The position numbers were made by a program, and so were the translations under genes. Positions 44,718 through 54,654 of a stretch of 64,000 nt of DNA are shown here, piece after piece (the first letter of the stretch is position 1; every line of letters starts with the position of its first letter). The notes beneath the pieces are model-generated. The model was not told the DNA's origin. It worked only from the letters and a program-made list of their open reading frames with translations, and made no database searches. The stretch covers positions 1,070,619 through 1,134,618 of the forward strand of contig NW_006917092.1 of assembly GCF_000516985.1 (NCBI RefSeq), written 5' to 3'. This stretch comes from Pestalotiopsis fici W106-1. Lineage: Eukaryota; Ascomycota; Sordariomycetes; Amphisphaeriales; Sporocadaceae.

Positions 44718-46120
44718 TCAGTTATTGAATACCTTGTCATTAACAGCCATGACAAGCGCCACATAACTCAAGTTGTCGACAAAATCAAGGTAAACAACGT
44801 TGGGGAATGAGTTCTTATCCACGACGGGTAGCAGTTCTGTTACTAGCGCCTTGTTGGCAGTGTATGCCATTGTCTTGATTGACTTCAGATTCTTGAGAAG
44901 CAGCACGAGCTTCGCGATGTTTGGCTCAATTCTGATTTGTTGAGTCAGCGTCCAGGATAGTAAGAAAAGCCTTTTGTCTTTGATCGACATGTTGTCCTTC
45001 ATTTTCTTAAGCTGGTCTTTCACCATGTTGACCGCATCGTCGGTGTTGGAGTACTCGTTGCGAACATTTAGCTGCGAAGGCTTGTAGAACCCCCTTTTCT
45101 TGAAGTCACCAAGGTCAAGACTGTCATCCTCCATAACACAAATGACTGCTCCCCTGCCATTACCAATGAAATCATCCAAGGTGAGAAGACTCAGGTCTTT
45201 CGCTTTTGTCTCGTCTTGGACCACAAAGAGGTTCTGTAGCTGCTGAAGCTCCTGCATGAGTTTGTGCCACTCATCACGATTGAAGCTCCTCCAGTCGCCA
45301 CTGACATCAGTTTGGAGGCTGTGTGAGAAGTTGAGGATGACCAATTCTGCATTGTCTGATAGGAATCTGTTCACGCCAGTGATGATATTGGCCATCGACT
45401 CACCGCGGCCTCCAAGCTTGCCGCTGTAGTGACCAGTCCAGAAATCACCACCAGATATTTCAGGACGAATATCGAGATATCGGGATCCAAGAACCAATTG
45501 TCCATAAACCGGAGTAGACTGACAAAGGACGAAGGGATCAACGAGCCCTCGAGGAAAATCGGCGTGAGATACAAAGGACATGCCTGCATCGTGAGTTCCG
45601 AGCATGCAGATCTGCGATAGCGGTCGATTTCCTAAAGTGCTTCGATTCTTTTGCATCCAGCTCACTGGGGGATTGAGCGTGTGGAAGTTGCCCTGTTTCC
45701 CGGAGAGGATGAAGCTCGTGATACCGTCATGGTTCCAACCCAGCGGAATTGAAGAGCCACGGGGGTTACTGACTGCTTCCAAAGCAACCAGGACAGCAGT
45801 AATTCGTCCTGGAGAATCACGGATCTCGATTTAGAAGGAAAAGTTCGTTCCGTCAAGTTGATAATTGAGCTTGCCGTGGGTATCACCACGAGTTGTACCC
45901 AAAGTCTGCTTGAACTCAACATAATTGGTTGAGACCGTGCCTAATAAACCATCAATACTCTTATTACGTGCTTTCATTCATCAACTCGCTAGGGGAGCTA
46001 CTGACCTGCATCAATCCATTCCGGGAATTTCCAAATAGCCATTTAATAGGCCCATTGGTCCATCCGCTTCCATTTGTATGGCGTGCCATTTACGAGCACC
46101 AATAATCCTCCTTCGCCCAT
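44718..46120 (-). pseudogene. PI-PLC X-domain phospholipase-like gene with two premature stops
   Basis: Exon 1 is 46120-46006 and exon 2 is 45940-44718 (446 codons, intron 45941-46005 with GTCAGT...ATTAG). Both reading frames align with fungal secreted PI-PLC-like proteins: exon 1 GLLVLVNGTPYKWKRMDQWA, then the join IDAGTVSTNYVEF. The X domain follows with catalytic MLGTHDAGMS and WTGHYSG, then YLDIRPE. An in-frame TAA lies at 46043-46045 (after QWAY) and another at 45831-45833 (before IEIRDSPG). In related proteins the first site is typically Gln, so CAA to TAA is likely. The last 355 codons are still open. As it stands, a full protein cannot be made unless a shorter downstream product is used. 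Confidence 0.8.
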
Positions 46121-47514
46121 AATTGCACTTATATTCTTAAAAATTTGAAAGAAAAAAACAGATGGTTCGTACAATACTGGCTAAAAAGGAAGGAAAATTT
46201 TAGAAAACCATGGCTTTAAATACATCATCGTGCCACGCAACAGCCATCCGCCCAGATAGATTGCCAGAATATCGATGCAAATACAACACACATTATCAGC
46301 TTTTCTTTTTGAATCTACTACATAACGAGTTGAACTTAAAGGTACTATTCAAGACGATTAGCGCTTCTGATAAAGCTCTGGAGTGGGTGTTAGTCAATCA
46401 TTTGGTGAAATTAGAGATAAATCGAGTAGCAGCACGCCTCGTCCAAATATAAAAGTAAAGCTAGAATATGGCACTTAAAAGATGAGACATATTGGAAACT
46501 TAGCATAAATCGGCAAATATAATTGTAATATAGAATCCGAGGCACCCTGAATGCGAACCTACTAAAGCAAAGGTGCACGTAAAGATATATGGCAGTTGTT
46601 CGACCATATAAAAGGTTGACTTTAACTAAAGTAAATAGGTGCAACTCTCATTCTAACGAATAAAAACAACAGACTCGGGACCCTCCGGCTTCACGGCTAT
46701 TTCCTATAGGCAGTAAAAGGCAATTAGGTTCTTCGCAATTTATTAAACTAAACCCATATAGCTAAATCCGTTCACTTAAACTAAATACACTTACTCGCAT
46801 CAAATTCCCACACATAAGGATATAAGAAAATACTAGGAAGCTAATACGCAGTCTATAAAGTAACATATCGTTTTAGCGAGATATATAGTTGCCTAGAATG
46901 TTCTATTGAATCGGCGCAAATTTAACGCTGGCTCGAAAATTTAAACATGCCACTATCATTATGAGTTCGTAAAACCTTTCTCTGGCGTTCGAAAATAGTG
47001 TTCTAGCTATCTAAGTAATATATTTCTATAATCACCAAATACCGGAATCACGCGTACATGTGATGTATTAGTTAGAAAACACTACGTATATAGCCCTTAT
47101 AATATTCGACTTAATCGATCCACAAACTCTCTGGTACGATCCAGTACGAATCAGAGACATTTTAAAGATGTAGGGGATGTGTGCTTTTTATTCATTAAAA
47201 GCCTGCGTGAGTAATAAAGCCAACGATTCTTGATCCTGTGCTTAAATCATCGAATCCGAAGGTCAAACTCCACTGGAGCAGACGATTCCCACCAGGGATG
47301 ACCTATTCGACTATATCAGATGGCTCTTTAACGCCTTGCTTCCACAATTCTATAAGAACAACTCATACCCTCCCCTAATCTTCTTTGCTCATATTATTCT
47401 TCTCAGTCTCGCTTATGTGAGATATCAATTTGGTATTCAAAAACAAGGTTTCGAACCACTTACTCCTCTTCTCTTCTTGGCAACGAATTATTCTTCCGTG
47501 AGATATCCTGCACC
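46121..47514. other. AT-rich intergenic region, no gene seen
   Basis: About 1.4 kb. AT content rises here compared with the left half of the window. An 80-codon plus-strand frame at 46210-46452 shows no family signature and is not called. Confidence 0.45.
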
Positions 47515-48904
47515 ATGTCGCCTGCTGTGATCACAGTTGATCATCAGGACTCGCTCTTCCCCGTCAGCAAAAATCAAAAAGCAATAGAGGATCACGCAAC
47601 TATTTCGGAAGACGATCGAAAGAGACTGCAGGCATCCGGCATTCTTGACAATGCGGTCTCTTTTAGCACGATTCCAATTGTGGGCGATGCTCCCACGAAA
47701 TCGTCTGGAGATGGCATGCTTCGTACGTTTGGCCACAACCCTTGAGCATTCATCAAGGCTAAAGTTAGCATAGATCTCGAGTTTGCTGAGCACGCTCTAA
47801 TAGGTAATACTGTCACACTGAAAATGAAAGATGGCACGTCTAAGATTGCTCGAGACTACCCGTTCACTTTCTACAACGGGAAGCTAAAATTAACCTACGG
47901 GCAAATAAGTGCACTCGCCGGCGACTTTTACGGCACATATGATCCCATTTGTGAAAGTCAAAGCCAGCGGGACCAGATCGCTCGGTTCATGCGCGCGTAC
48001 AAAACATTGGCTAAAAATCCATCCTCTCGTCAACCACAAAAAGCAAAAGATATTCTTGCCGCGTTGCAAAAGGAGGTAAACACCGTCAATACTGCCATCG
48101 CAAGTCACCGGGACCCCTCAAAAGCTTATGCAAAGCTTCCCGACAAAAATATCAAGTTCCAACTGTTAACAGCGCTTAGGCCTTCTAATTAACCGAGTTA
48201 TATCAAACTGGCGTCTCTAAATCTTAACCATTTCGGATCGGACGCAAAGACAGCCTACAATGCTGGTCATACTGCTGCCCTGCAACTCGCTCAGAAGGGG
48301 GATCTCGATAATGCCTACCGGCTGAATGCATTCGCCGATCATTTCCTCGGGGATCGCTTCTCAGCCGGCCACCTACGAACACCACAACGTATATTATCAG
48401 GTAATCCTTTCAAAAATCTATGTGCAAAAGTGAGTAGGATGACAAAATAACAATTCCACGTAATTAACATATCGATAATATATGCACGATAAAGATAATG
48501 CCATTGGACTCTATATCCAGAATCCTCGCGGCGACTCTTGGACAATATACGGAGACAAGCGTCTCGCTAATATCTTCAATAATGCCACCCTTGCATAGTG
48601 CAAAAAAGCTATCCAAGAGTCTGCTAATGAGATATATAACTGCTTTAAGAGTAAGCAAATGCCGGCACCTGAAAGCTTCGGTGTATGGAAAATTGCTCCG
48701 ACACTAGCTTCGGCAAATGCTACACAAAACAATTGCCCATTGTTCGTTTGGCGTCCAGGTGAGAAGACCAACAAAAAATGGCGCAGGAAGGATATTAACG
48801 TGAGGATGAATTTGGATTTCACCAATAATTTTATATATACGGGAACAGTTTTGGATTTAATTGCAAATTCGAGGTGGAAATATCCCATAATGCTAAATCC
48901 GTGA
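47515..48904 (+). pseudogene. Phospholipase C-like secreted-type protein, broken by stop codons
   Basis: The plus-strand frame starts MSPAVITVDHQDSLFPVS and runs through YPFTFYNGKLKLTYGQISAL and then YIKLASLNLNHFGSDAKTAY. The motif FADHFLGDRFSAGHLRTP, typical of proteins annotated as zinc-dependent or phosphatidylcholine-type phospholipase C, follows. After a probable intron (about 48402-48482) whose acceptor AG appears lost, it continues MHDKDNAIGLYIQNPRGDSW to LANIFNNATLA-stop-CKKAIQ and ends near 48904. Three in-frame stops (TGA near 47743, TAA near 48190, TAG near 48596) can each come from a single C-to-T change (CGA, CAA, CAG). The remaining text is well conserved, so the inactivation looks recent. 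The biochemical assignment is moderate. Confidence 0.7.
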
Positions 48905-49424
48905 ACATATAAATAAAATTCCCTGGGGCTGAAAACTGTCACTTGTTGAATTAGTTATATTCATTAGTGGATAAGTTGTAAATGAAATTTAACTAAATAG
49001 TTGTTTTTAAAAATGTTAAAAGTATATATTCACTTAGCTTCTTATAATCTCACTCTCGTTTATCCAGATTTATTCGATTTTTAGGGTAATTACATGAGTA
49101 TTTCGGTACCTAAATATAAATTGCCACAGTTATACATTGCTAATGCACGATGATAGGTAAAGAGCATGCTCGAAATCGTTAGGAAACGATCGCGAACTGG
49201 GACTTATATGCCCACGGGACGGAAACAATTTTATAATAATACAATATTAAATATGACCTAAAAATTAAAGGAATTTACTTTATTGCTTCTCATGCTATTT
49301 TGCTCGAAGGAGATCGTTTGCTCGAATAAGGCCAGTATTTATTATTGCTCGCCCTTATTACGAATATGCACCTTTGCATAAAAACAAATAAATGTGTTAG
49401 CGCTTAAGGAAGGAAGGGAGGGGC
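48905..49424. other. AT-rich flank with dispersed repeats
   Basis: This is the start of the AT-rich compartment. It includes copy 2 of the 66-bp repeat (49156-49221) and a 70-bp segment (49356-49425) that recurs at 51827-51894. Confidence 0.6.
49156..49221. repeat. 66-bp dispersed repeat, copy 2
   Basis: The partner of 33905-33970, 15 kb away and in the same orientation. Differences between the copies are almost all transitions, as expected for RIP or deamination. Confidence 0.75.
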
Positions 49425-49425
49425 T
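49356..49425. repeat. 70-bp repeat A, left copy, ending in a purine tract
   Basis: This is seen beside the left LTR and ends in AAGGAAGGAAGGGAGGGG. A version with the same layout occurs at 51827-51894, where the purine tract is almost all A. The G-to-A and C-to-T differences fit RIP. Confidence 0.7.
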
Positions 49426-49617
49426 GTAATAGTACAGAGCAACACAATTAAATAAGTGACGATACACTAGCGATATGGTGACTATACAGGTGAGGTGCGG
49501 CAGTATACGGGGGGTTGATGTTAAAGTTGAAAGCTGACTGACTAAGCTACGTACGTACGGACCGGTTATATAGTGGTAACAGCCGGTAACGTGGTCCGGG
49601 AAGGCACCATCGTTATA
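49425..49617 (-). repeat. 193-bp LTR (3' LTR of the gag-only element)
   Basis: This pairs with 51552-51744. The shared core includes CGATATGGTGACTAT, GCTACGTACGTACGGACC and GTGGTCCGGGA. The copies differ mainly by transitions. Confidence 0.85.
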
Positions 49618-51551
49618 ATTATCCCCCCCTTTTAAGCGGTGCTTCGACCCCGAAGCCAGCGTTCCCTTGGAATCAAGGCCTTGACCCGGATCACGGCTTC
49701 TGCTAGTGCGATAACAACTACGGTACCAGCCGCGCACTGGATTTACCTGATTTCAACGGGTTGCTGAGGGCATCTAGCTGCCACGCCAGGCTATACATTA
49801 CGACGACTAACCATATAGTCGACTACGTACGATTAACTCCCCGACGGCGATCCCATTGCGAACTGGCTAGGATACACTATATTAGGACTGGATAGGTGAC
49901 TAAAAACTCTAACTATTATATATATAGGTGATATCCCGCACTGGGAACCACCTATAACTAACGGACTAATAAATAAATTAACGGGATTGCAGATTAACGA
50001 CGGGATTAGGGAATAGACGACGAACCATTATAAATACACCGGCGGACTATTGCTAATACGATAATTTATAACTAAACGACGAAAATAAAATTATATAATT
50101 ATATAGAATTACGTATAATAACGATATAAAACCACGTATAACGATAATATAAAATTATAATAAATAGATTATTAGCATATATTTATCGGCATTAGCCGTA
50201 TAAAGGGAAAAACCTAATAAGACGAAAACCTTTATAATGCTATTACGACGATTTAGCGTTATTTAGGCGATACGATAACGAATTGCTTTCGTTGCTATTA
50301 AGGTATTTTAATTTTTAATATATAGTGCTATTATATTTACGGCAAGGCATAATTTTCCCTTTTTTATTACGACGTATGCCGTCGGATAAAAAGGCTGATA
50401 GCTTAGGATCTTTAGTAATAATCGTCGTAGCTAAAAATAGCTGGACCCGAGCTAAATTTAATATTATAATGGTAGACGTAAAGGACGTCGGGGCTAGCGA
50501 TAAAGTTAATTATACTAGCTTCGTAATAGTATAATCCGTACGTTTTTACGGCGCGGCATAATCGATCCGGTGGCGATTACGTCGGGATTTTATAATAGGC
50601 GCTAGGTTAAATAGTTCCTATAACCTAATAGCCGTCCCGATTATACCCTTATATATAATAGGTAACGTCGTAAGCTGCGTTTTTAATTTGTTTCTTAGCC
50701 GTTCCATTAGCTTTGCGTAAAAATAACGAGCGCTAGCGGCTCCCGTCCGGCGATCGTTATTTTAATCTTTTAAGGACTAAAGGTAGTTATTAAAGTCCTT
50801 AGGATGCTGCTTTAGACCCTGTTATGCAGCTTCGAGCAATTTTGTAATCGCAGCTTTATAATATCCGGTATCGCAAATTAGGCTAGCAATTTACTTAAAA
50901 AACGTAGCCTAATCGCTGGCGGTGCGTTCGGCTAGCGCTAAATCGTCGTTTTCGAGGCGCTGGATTTTACAATTTTATAAAAGTCGGTATTAGGAATCTA
51001 TTTTCGAAATAGCTAAGTTAATACGGCGGCGTAGCTATTTATATTTCTTCGGAGTATTATTAAAAGCACGGCGGAGGTCGGTAAATTACTCGTCCCGTTG
51101 CCTAAAAGAAAATTTTAGTATAAATACCCTAATTAACTTTTTTAGGTTAACGTCGTAATCGCGTTTTAATCTAAAGTTATCGTTACGACGGCGGCGACGA
51201 AATAACAAAAAGGCCGCGTTTTTATTATTTTGCTGCTAAAGCTAACGGAGCTATCTTTTTAACGTAGCTAGCTATTCGGCCCTTTCGATTTGCTTTTAAA
51301 GTTTTTTTAGCTGCTATTTTATAACGACGAAAGGGTCGTTAGGCTATTGCCCTCCGGTAAGCTGCTATTTTATAGCAGCCGTATTAGTATCGGTGCTGGC
51401 CGGATTAAGTGCAGCTGCAATAGCATTACGCGTCGTACGGGAATTTTGCGAATACGCCATTTTTGTGCGCTGGAGGACGACGGGGACGGAGACGACGATA
51501 TGGACGGGAGGAAACGATGCCGCAAGCCACCTATAGGAGAGCTTTTAAGAT

Positions 51552-51744
51552 TATAACAATATAAAGCAATATAATTAAATAAATAACGATATACTGGCGA
51601 TATGGTGACTATATAGGTGAGGTGCGGCAGTATACGGGGGGTTAATGTCAAAGTTGAAAGCTGACTAACTAAGCTACGTACGTACGGACCGGTTATATAG
51701 TGGTGACAGCCGGCAACGTGGTCCGGGAGGGCACCATTGTTACA
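51552..51744 (-). repeat. 193-bp LTR (5' LTR of the gag-only element)
   Basis: This is the second copy of the LTR and ends TTGTTACA. The terminal inverted TGTAA/TTACA is preserved on this side, while its other end has changed to TATAA. Confidence 0.85.
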
Positions 51745-51826
51745 AATAATTACGGCACGTAAGCATTATAACCTATTTAAGCAGCCTAAAATTTTTCGAA
51801 AATAAAAAATATAAAAAAAAAGCTAA

Positions 51827-51894
51827 TATTACGAATATATACCTTTACATAAAAATAAATAAATATATTAGCGTTTAAAGAAAAAAAAAAGGCT
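51827..51894. repeat. 70-bp repeat A, right copy
   Basis: This lies 82 bp outside the right LTR of the gag-only element, in the same orientation as 49356-49425. It may mark an older element that the gag-only element entered. Confidence 0.65.
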
Positions 51895-53087
51895 TAGCAC
51901 CGAAAGCCGGGAATAAGTTAAAATAAAAACCGCTATTTTTAATAATTATTAGCCAGCTGCCTAATAAAATTATAATTTTAATAATAATTTAAACGGTTAA
52001 ATTATTAAAATTATTAAATTCTATTAACTCTAAAATTATAAAATCGGCTTAGCATTATAATTTAAAAAATATTAATAAAAAAATAAATAAATATATATTA
52101 TAAAAAGATTTTTATATAAATAATTATTACCTTAATAATTAATTTAAGCATTTATCTTACTTATAAATAAAGCATTTAATACGCTTTAACGATTATATTT
52201 ATAAATTAGTTCGATTACCCTTATTTTTAAAGATTTATTGCTTAATATTTTTTTTCGAAGCTACCGTTCCTTATTAGCATAAACCCCAACACCTTTTATA
52301 TTTCAGGTTTATTCTGGAAACCCGTAATGTAGTTATTATAGCCCTCCCATGCTTTTTTTGCATATCTAAGCTTTACCCACACTGCTTTATACGTCGTTAT
52401 AGCTTGCTTTTAATTGGCTTAAATAAGAATTAAGGTCGTAGCATAAATTCCAACGCGGGATCGCGCTAAAAGAGCTAAATAAGCTAAAAAATGCGAATTT
52501 AATATTAAATAAAAGGTAAAAACAATAATAACGTTAGCAGCTATTAGCTAAACCTTCTCCCTTTAATATTAATATCACCACTCCTCCTCGTTCTTAAAAT
52601 CGTTTTCCATGCTAAGCCGTGCCTAATAAATATCTGGGTGGGCAGGTTTTCTTTTAGCGGGATCAGCGACTAAATAATTAGCCCTAATCTACCCGTAGCC
52701 CTTAGCCCCCTAAGCGCTGCGAACTCGAATCCTGCCCTTTACGAGCGCCGTAAATAATAACTAGCAATTTAAATAAAATAAAATAGCCCTCGTGATCGAC
52801 GGTACGGTTTTTATTAAATGCTATGCACTTTAATTAATATTACATTTTATTTGTAATAGGCGAATTATTAGCTATTGCTTTAGCGTTTAACATTTTAACT
52901 TTTAACGGTGTATCCCGCGGACCCTCCTATTGCTTAACACTTACCCGCGCTCCTTCTCCGTGCTTTGCTTCTAATTTCTCTCTTTTAGGTAAAGCTTTAA
53001 TCGACTTTGCAAATTAAGAAGTCCTCATAGCTTATACATATTAAGTCTTATTAAAACCGAGGTGGGAAAAACCTCATTAATAGGCTG

Positions 53088-53112
53088 CCACTAGCCACTT
53101 AATGGCTAGTGG
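53088..53112. repeat. Short perfect inverted repeat
   Basis: The arms CCACTAGCCA and TGGCTAGTGG flank a 5-nt loop. In AT-rich surroundings it could be the surviving tip of an inverted-repeat element or a hairpin. No further assignment is made. Confidence 0.6.
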
Positions 53113-53918
53113 TAGTGGCTTCGATTAATAACCTACATAGGCAATAATAACCTTAAAGCCTTCGAAAGCTCGGTTTTCGGATCTGCATATACTATTAGCA
53201 CGCGGAACTCGGGAACTCCGCATCACAATACCCAGCATCTAAATTCATCATAACACATCTGCCTCATATTCTCCCTATAATATTTCACATAATATTTCGA
53301 AATTCACACGTATAGCTCCATTATGCCGCCACTTTTAAATCAAAAGTGCGTATTAATTACAAAATATATTCACATATCCCATTATCCCACGTTACTAATC
53401 CAAATCCCCACATCGGACGCTCAACGCGCATTCACAATTATACGCCTAGCGGAATTAATCATACATTAGCAATCGAATATAAAAAACGAGGTAAAGCCAT
53501 TCGAACATACGTTTCGCGGGACACAAGAATCTAATATTAAAGTATTATCAAAGACTGTACGTATTTGCGATAGCGCGAACGCCGGCAGTAATAATCGATC
53601 TAACAAGTCCGAACGTCAGCGTCTTACAGCTTGACGTAACGGATAGCACGAGCATCTCAAACTGTCAGTCAGAGGTTAATCGCATTGCCGGCGGTCGATT
53701 GGATATTCTCATCAACAATGCGTAAGAAAGTGATCGCCGCGCTGATCTACGTCGAGCCTATGCTAATTTCTGAAAACAGCGGTCGTACACACACTCATCC
53801 AGCCCTCGACGTCTCGATTCCAAATGTCCAAAAGACATTCGAGACGAATGTCATTAGAGTAATGGCGATGGTAGCTGCATTTAGAGGGTTGCTAATTAAG
53901 GCGGAAGGGCTGATTATT

Positions 53919-53997
53919 GTCAGATAATACCTGTTATGTTCCCAGACCGTGGGGACATGTCTCTTTTGGTTCTATGGTACAATGGTATTATTTAATA
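53919..53997 (+). repeat. Left LTR of the miniature element
   Basis: This differs from the right LTR by one missing base and two C-to-T changes at the end. Confidence 0.88.
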
Positions 53998-54069
53998 ATT
54001 AAAAGTCTCATTCGCTCGCAAGGGCCACCCGTGCATTAACCAGTGGGTTAGCGACCCACGCATTTCCGC

Positions 54070-54145
54070 GATAACCTAGTAGCACAACTGGTAGTGCACC
54101 GAATAAGGGGAGGTTCTGGGTTCGATCGCCAGCTACGTTATCCAG
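54070..54145 (+). other. tRNA-like sequence inside the miniature element
   Basis: It has complementary ends, a D-arm-like GCAC/GTGC hairpin, A-box and B-box-like promoters and a T-arm-like CTGG/CCAG hairpin. The anticodon arm does not pair properly, so it is not called a tRNA gene. Confidence 0.5.
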
Positions 54146-54232
54146 CTAAAAAGACGTAACAGAGCTAAAAGCCTATTGGAATACTAGATATCCAGCTCGC
54201 CCGTAAAGAACTACGTCCCAGCTGAGGGGGTG

Positions 54233-54312
54233 TGTCAGATAATACCTGTTATGTTCCCAGACCGTGGGGACATGTCTCTTTTGGTTCTATGGTACAATGG
54301 TATTATTCAACA
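54233..54312 (+). repeat. Right LTR of the miniature element
   Basis: This is 80 bp, TGTCAGATAATACC to TATTATTCAACA, preceded by a purine tract and followed by the ATTAT duplication. Confidence 0.9.
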
Positions 54313-54654
54313 ATTATCAACATTGCCTCACTGGCAGCTGTCACGCCCTACGTGTTCGGGAGTGTCTTTAGTGCGACCAAAGGAGCCATCATAAATTATA
54401 ATAGGATTTTACGGCAAGAACTACGACCCTTTAACGTATAAGTCATAGTCCTCATAATAGGTTTTATTAAAACAAGCACAAAAACCATTCATCGAACACT
54501 GCCCGAAGATTCATTTTACGACCGGGTTCGCAATTTATTTGAGAAAAGGGTCACTTATAACAAAGCAACATCCACGCTAAGCCCTGAAGAATATGCCTTA
54601 GATATAATCGAAAAGTCTTTAAAGTCAAAATGCCACCTAGTCCTCCGGCCTTAA

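Larger units (their letters stand above)
49425..51744 (-). mobile_element. Non-autonomous LTR element with only a decayed gag-like frame
   Basis: Two direct repeats of 193 bp (49425-49617 and 51552-51744) bound a 1934-bp interior. The LTR ends are TGTAA...TTACA. On the minus strand the polypurine tract AAAAGGGGGGATAA sits beside the left LTR, so the element reads right to left. From the ATG at 51460 (minus) a frame begins MAYSQNSRTTRNAIAAALN and runs for several hundred codons, with a coiled, Q-rich start followed by a helical capsid-like part (FYAKLMERLRNKLKTQL near 50700). Nearly every stop stands where CAG or CAA would give Gln. No reverse transcriptase or integrase motif was found and the interior is too short for pol. 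It is therefore a gag-only (TR-GAG-like) element. Confidence 0.75.
51745..53539. other. AT-rich, RIP-like decayed sequence
   Basis: About 1.8 kb of AT-rich DNA with islands of more normal composition (about 52280-52400 and 52600-52750) and no open frame of note. A 10-bp perfect inverted repeat with a 5-nt loop lies at 53088-53112. Confidence 0.55.
53919..54312 (+). mobile_element. Miniature LTR element (TRIM/SMART-like) with a tRNA-like core
   Basis: The whole element is 394 bp: LTRs of 79 bp (53919-53997) and 80 bp (54233-54312), interior 235 bp, flanked by the duplication ATTAT (53914-53918 and 54313-54317). The right LTR ends TGTCAG...CAACA; the left ends TAATA where C-to-T changes occurred. 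Directly inside the left LTR lies ATTAAAAGTCTCATTCGCTC, a likely primer-binding site, and just before the right LTR lies the purine-rich GAGGGGGTG. The interior (54070-54145) has an A-box-like TAGCACAACTGG, a B-box-like GGTTCGATCGC and pairing ends GATAAC/GTTATC, so it looks tRNA-derived. No protein frame is present. The near-identical LTRs show a recent insertion. Confidence 0.85.
53540..54654 (+). pseudogene. Short-chain dehydrogenase/reductase gene split by a small LTR element
   Basis: The 5' end is decayed. From about 53560 the frame reads FAIARTPAVIIDL, then LQLDVTDSTSIS and GGRLDILINNA. An intron (53722-53779, GTAAGA, CTAAT branch, AACAG) leads to ALDVSIPNVQKTFETNV. The gene is interrupted at 53918 and resumes at 54318 with INIASLAAVTPYVFG. 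The interruption carries a 5-bp target duplication, and removing it with one duplicate restores EGLI-INIASL in frame. The tail continues to RVRNLFEKRVTYNKATSTL and CHLVLRP-stop at 54654. The catalytic motif reads FSATK rather than YxxxK, and an in-frame TAA follows RPFNV. Related proteins resemble acylglycerone-phosphate (Ayr1-type) reductases. It is not functional now. Confidence 0.8.

Noticed and set aside
50325..50534. A 69-codon plus-strand frame in the gag-only element
   Set aside because: The minus strand carries the gag-like frame here; this is antisense and short.
53919..54312. Hammerhead ribozyme (retrozyme) in the small LTRs
   Set aside because: I looked for the conserved CTGATGA and GAAA core elements and did not find them, so the element is not a retrozyme by this test.
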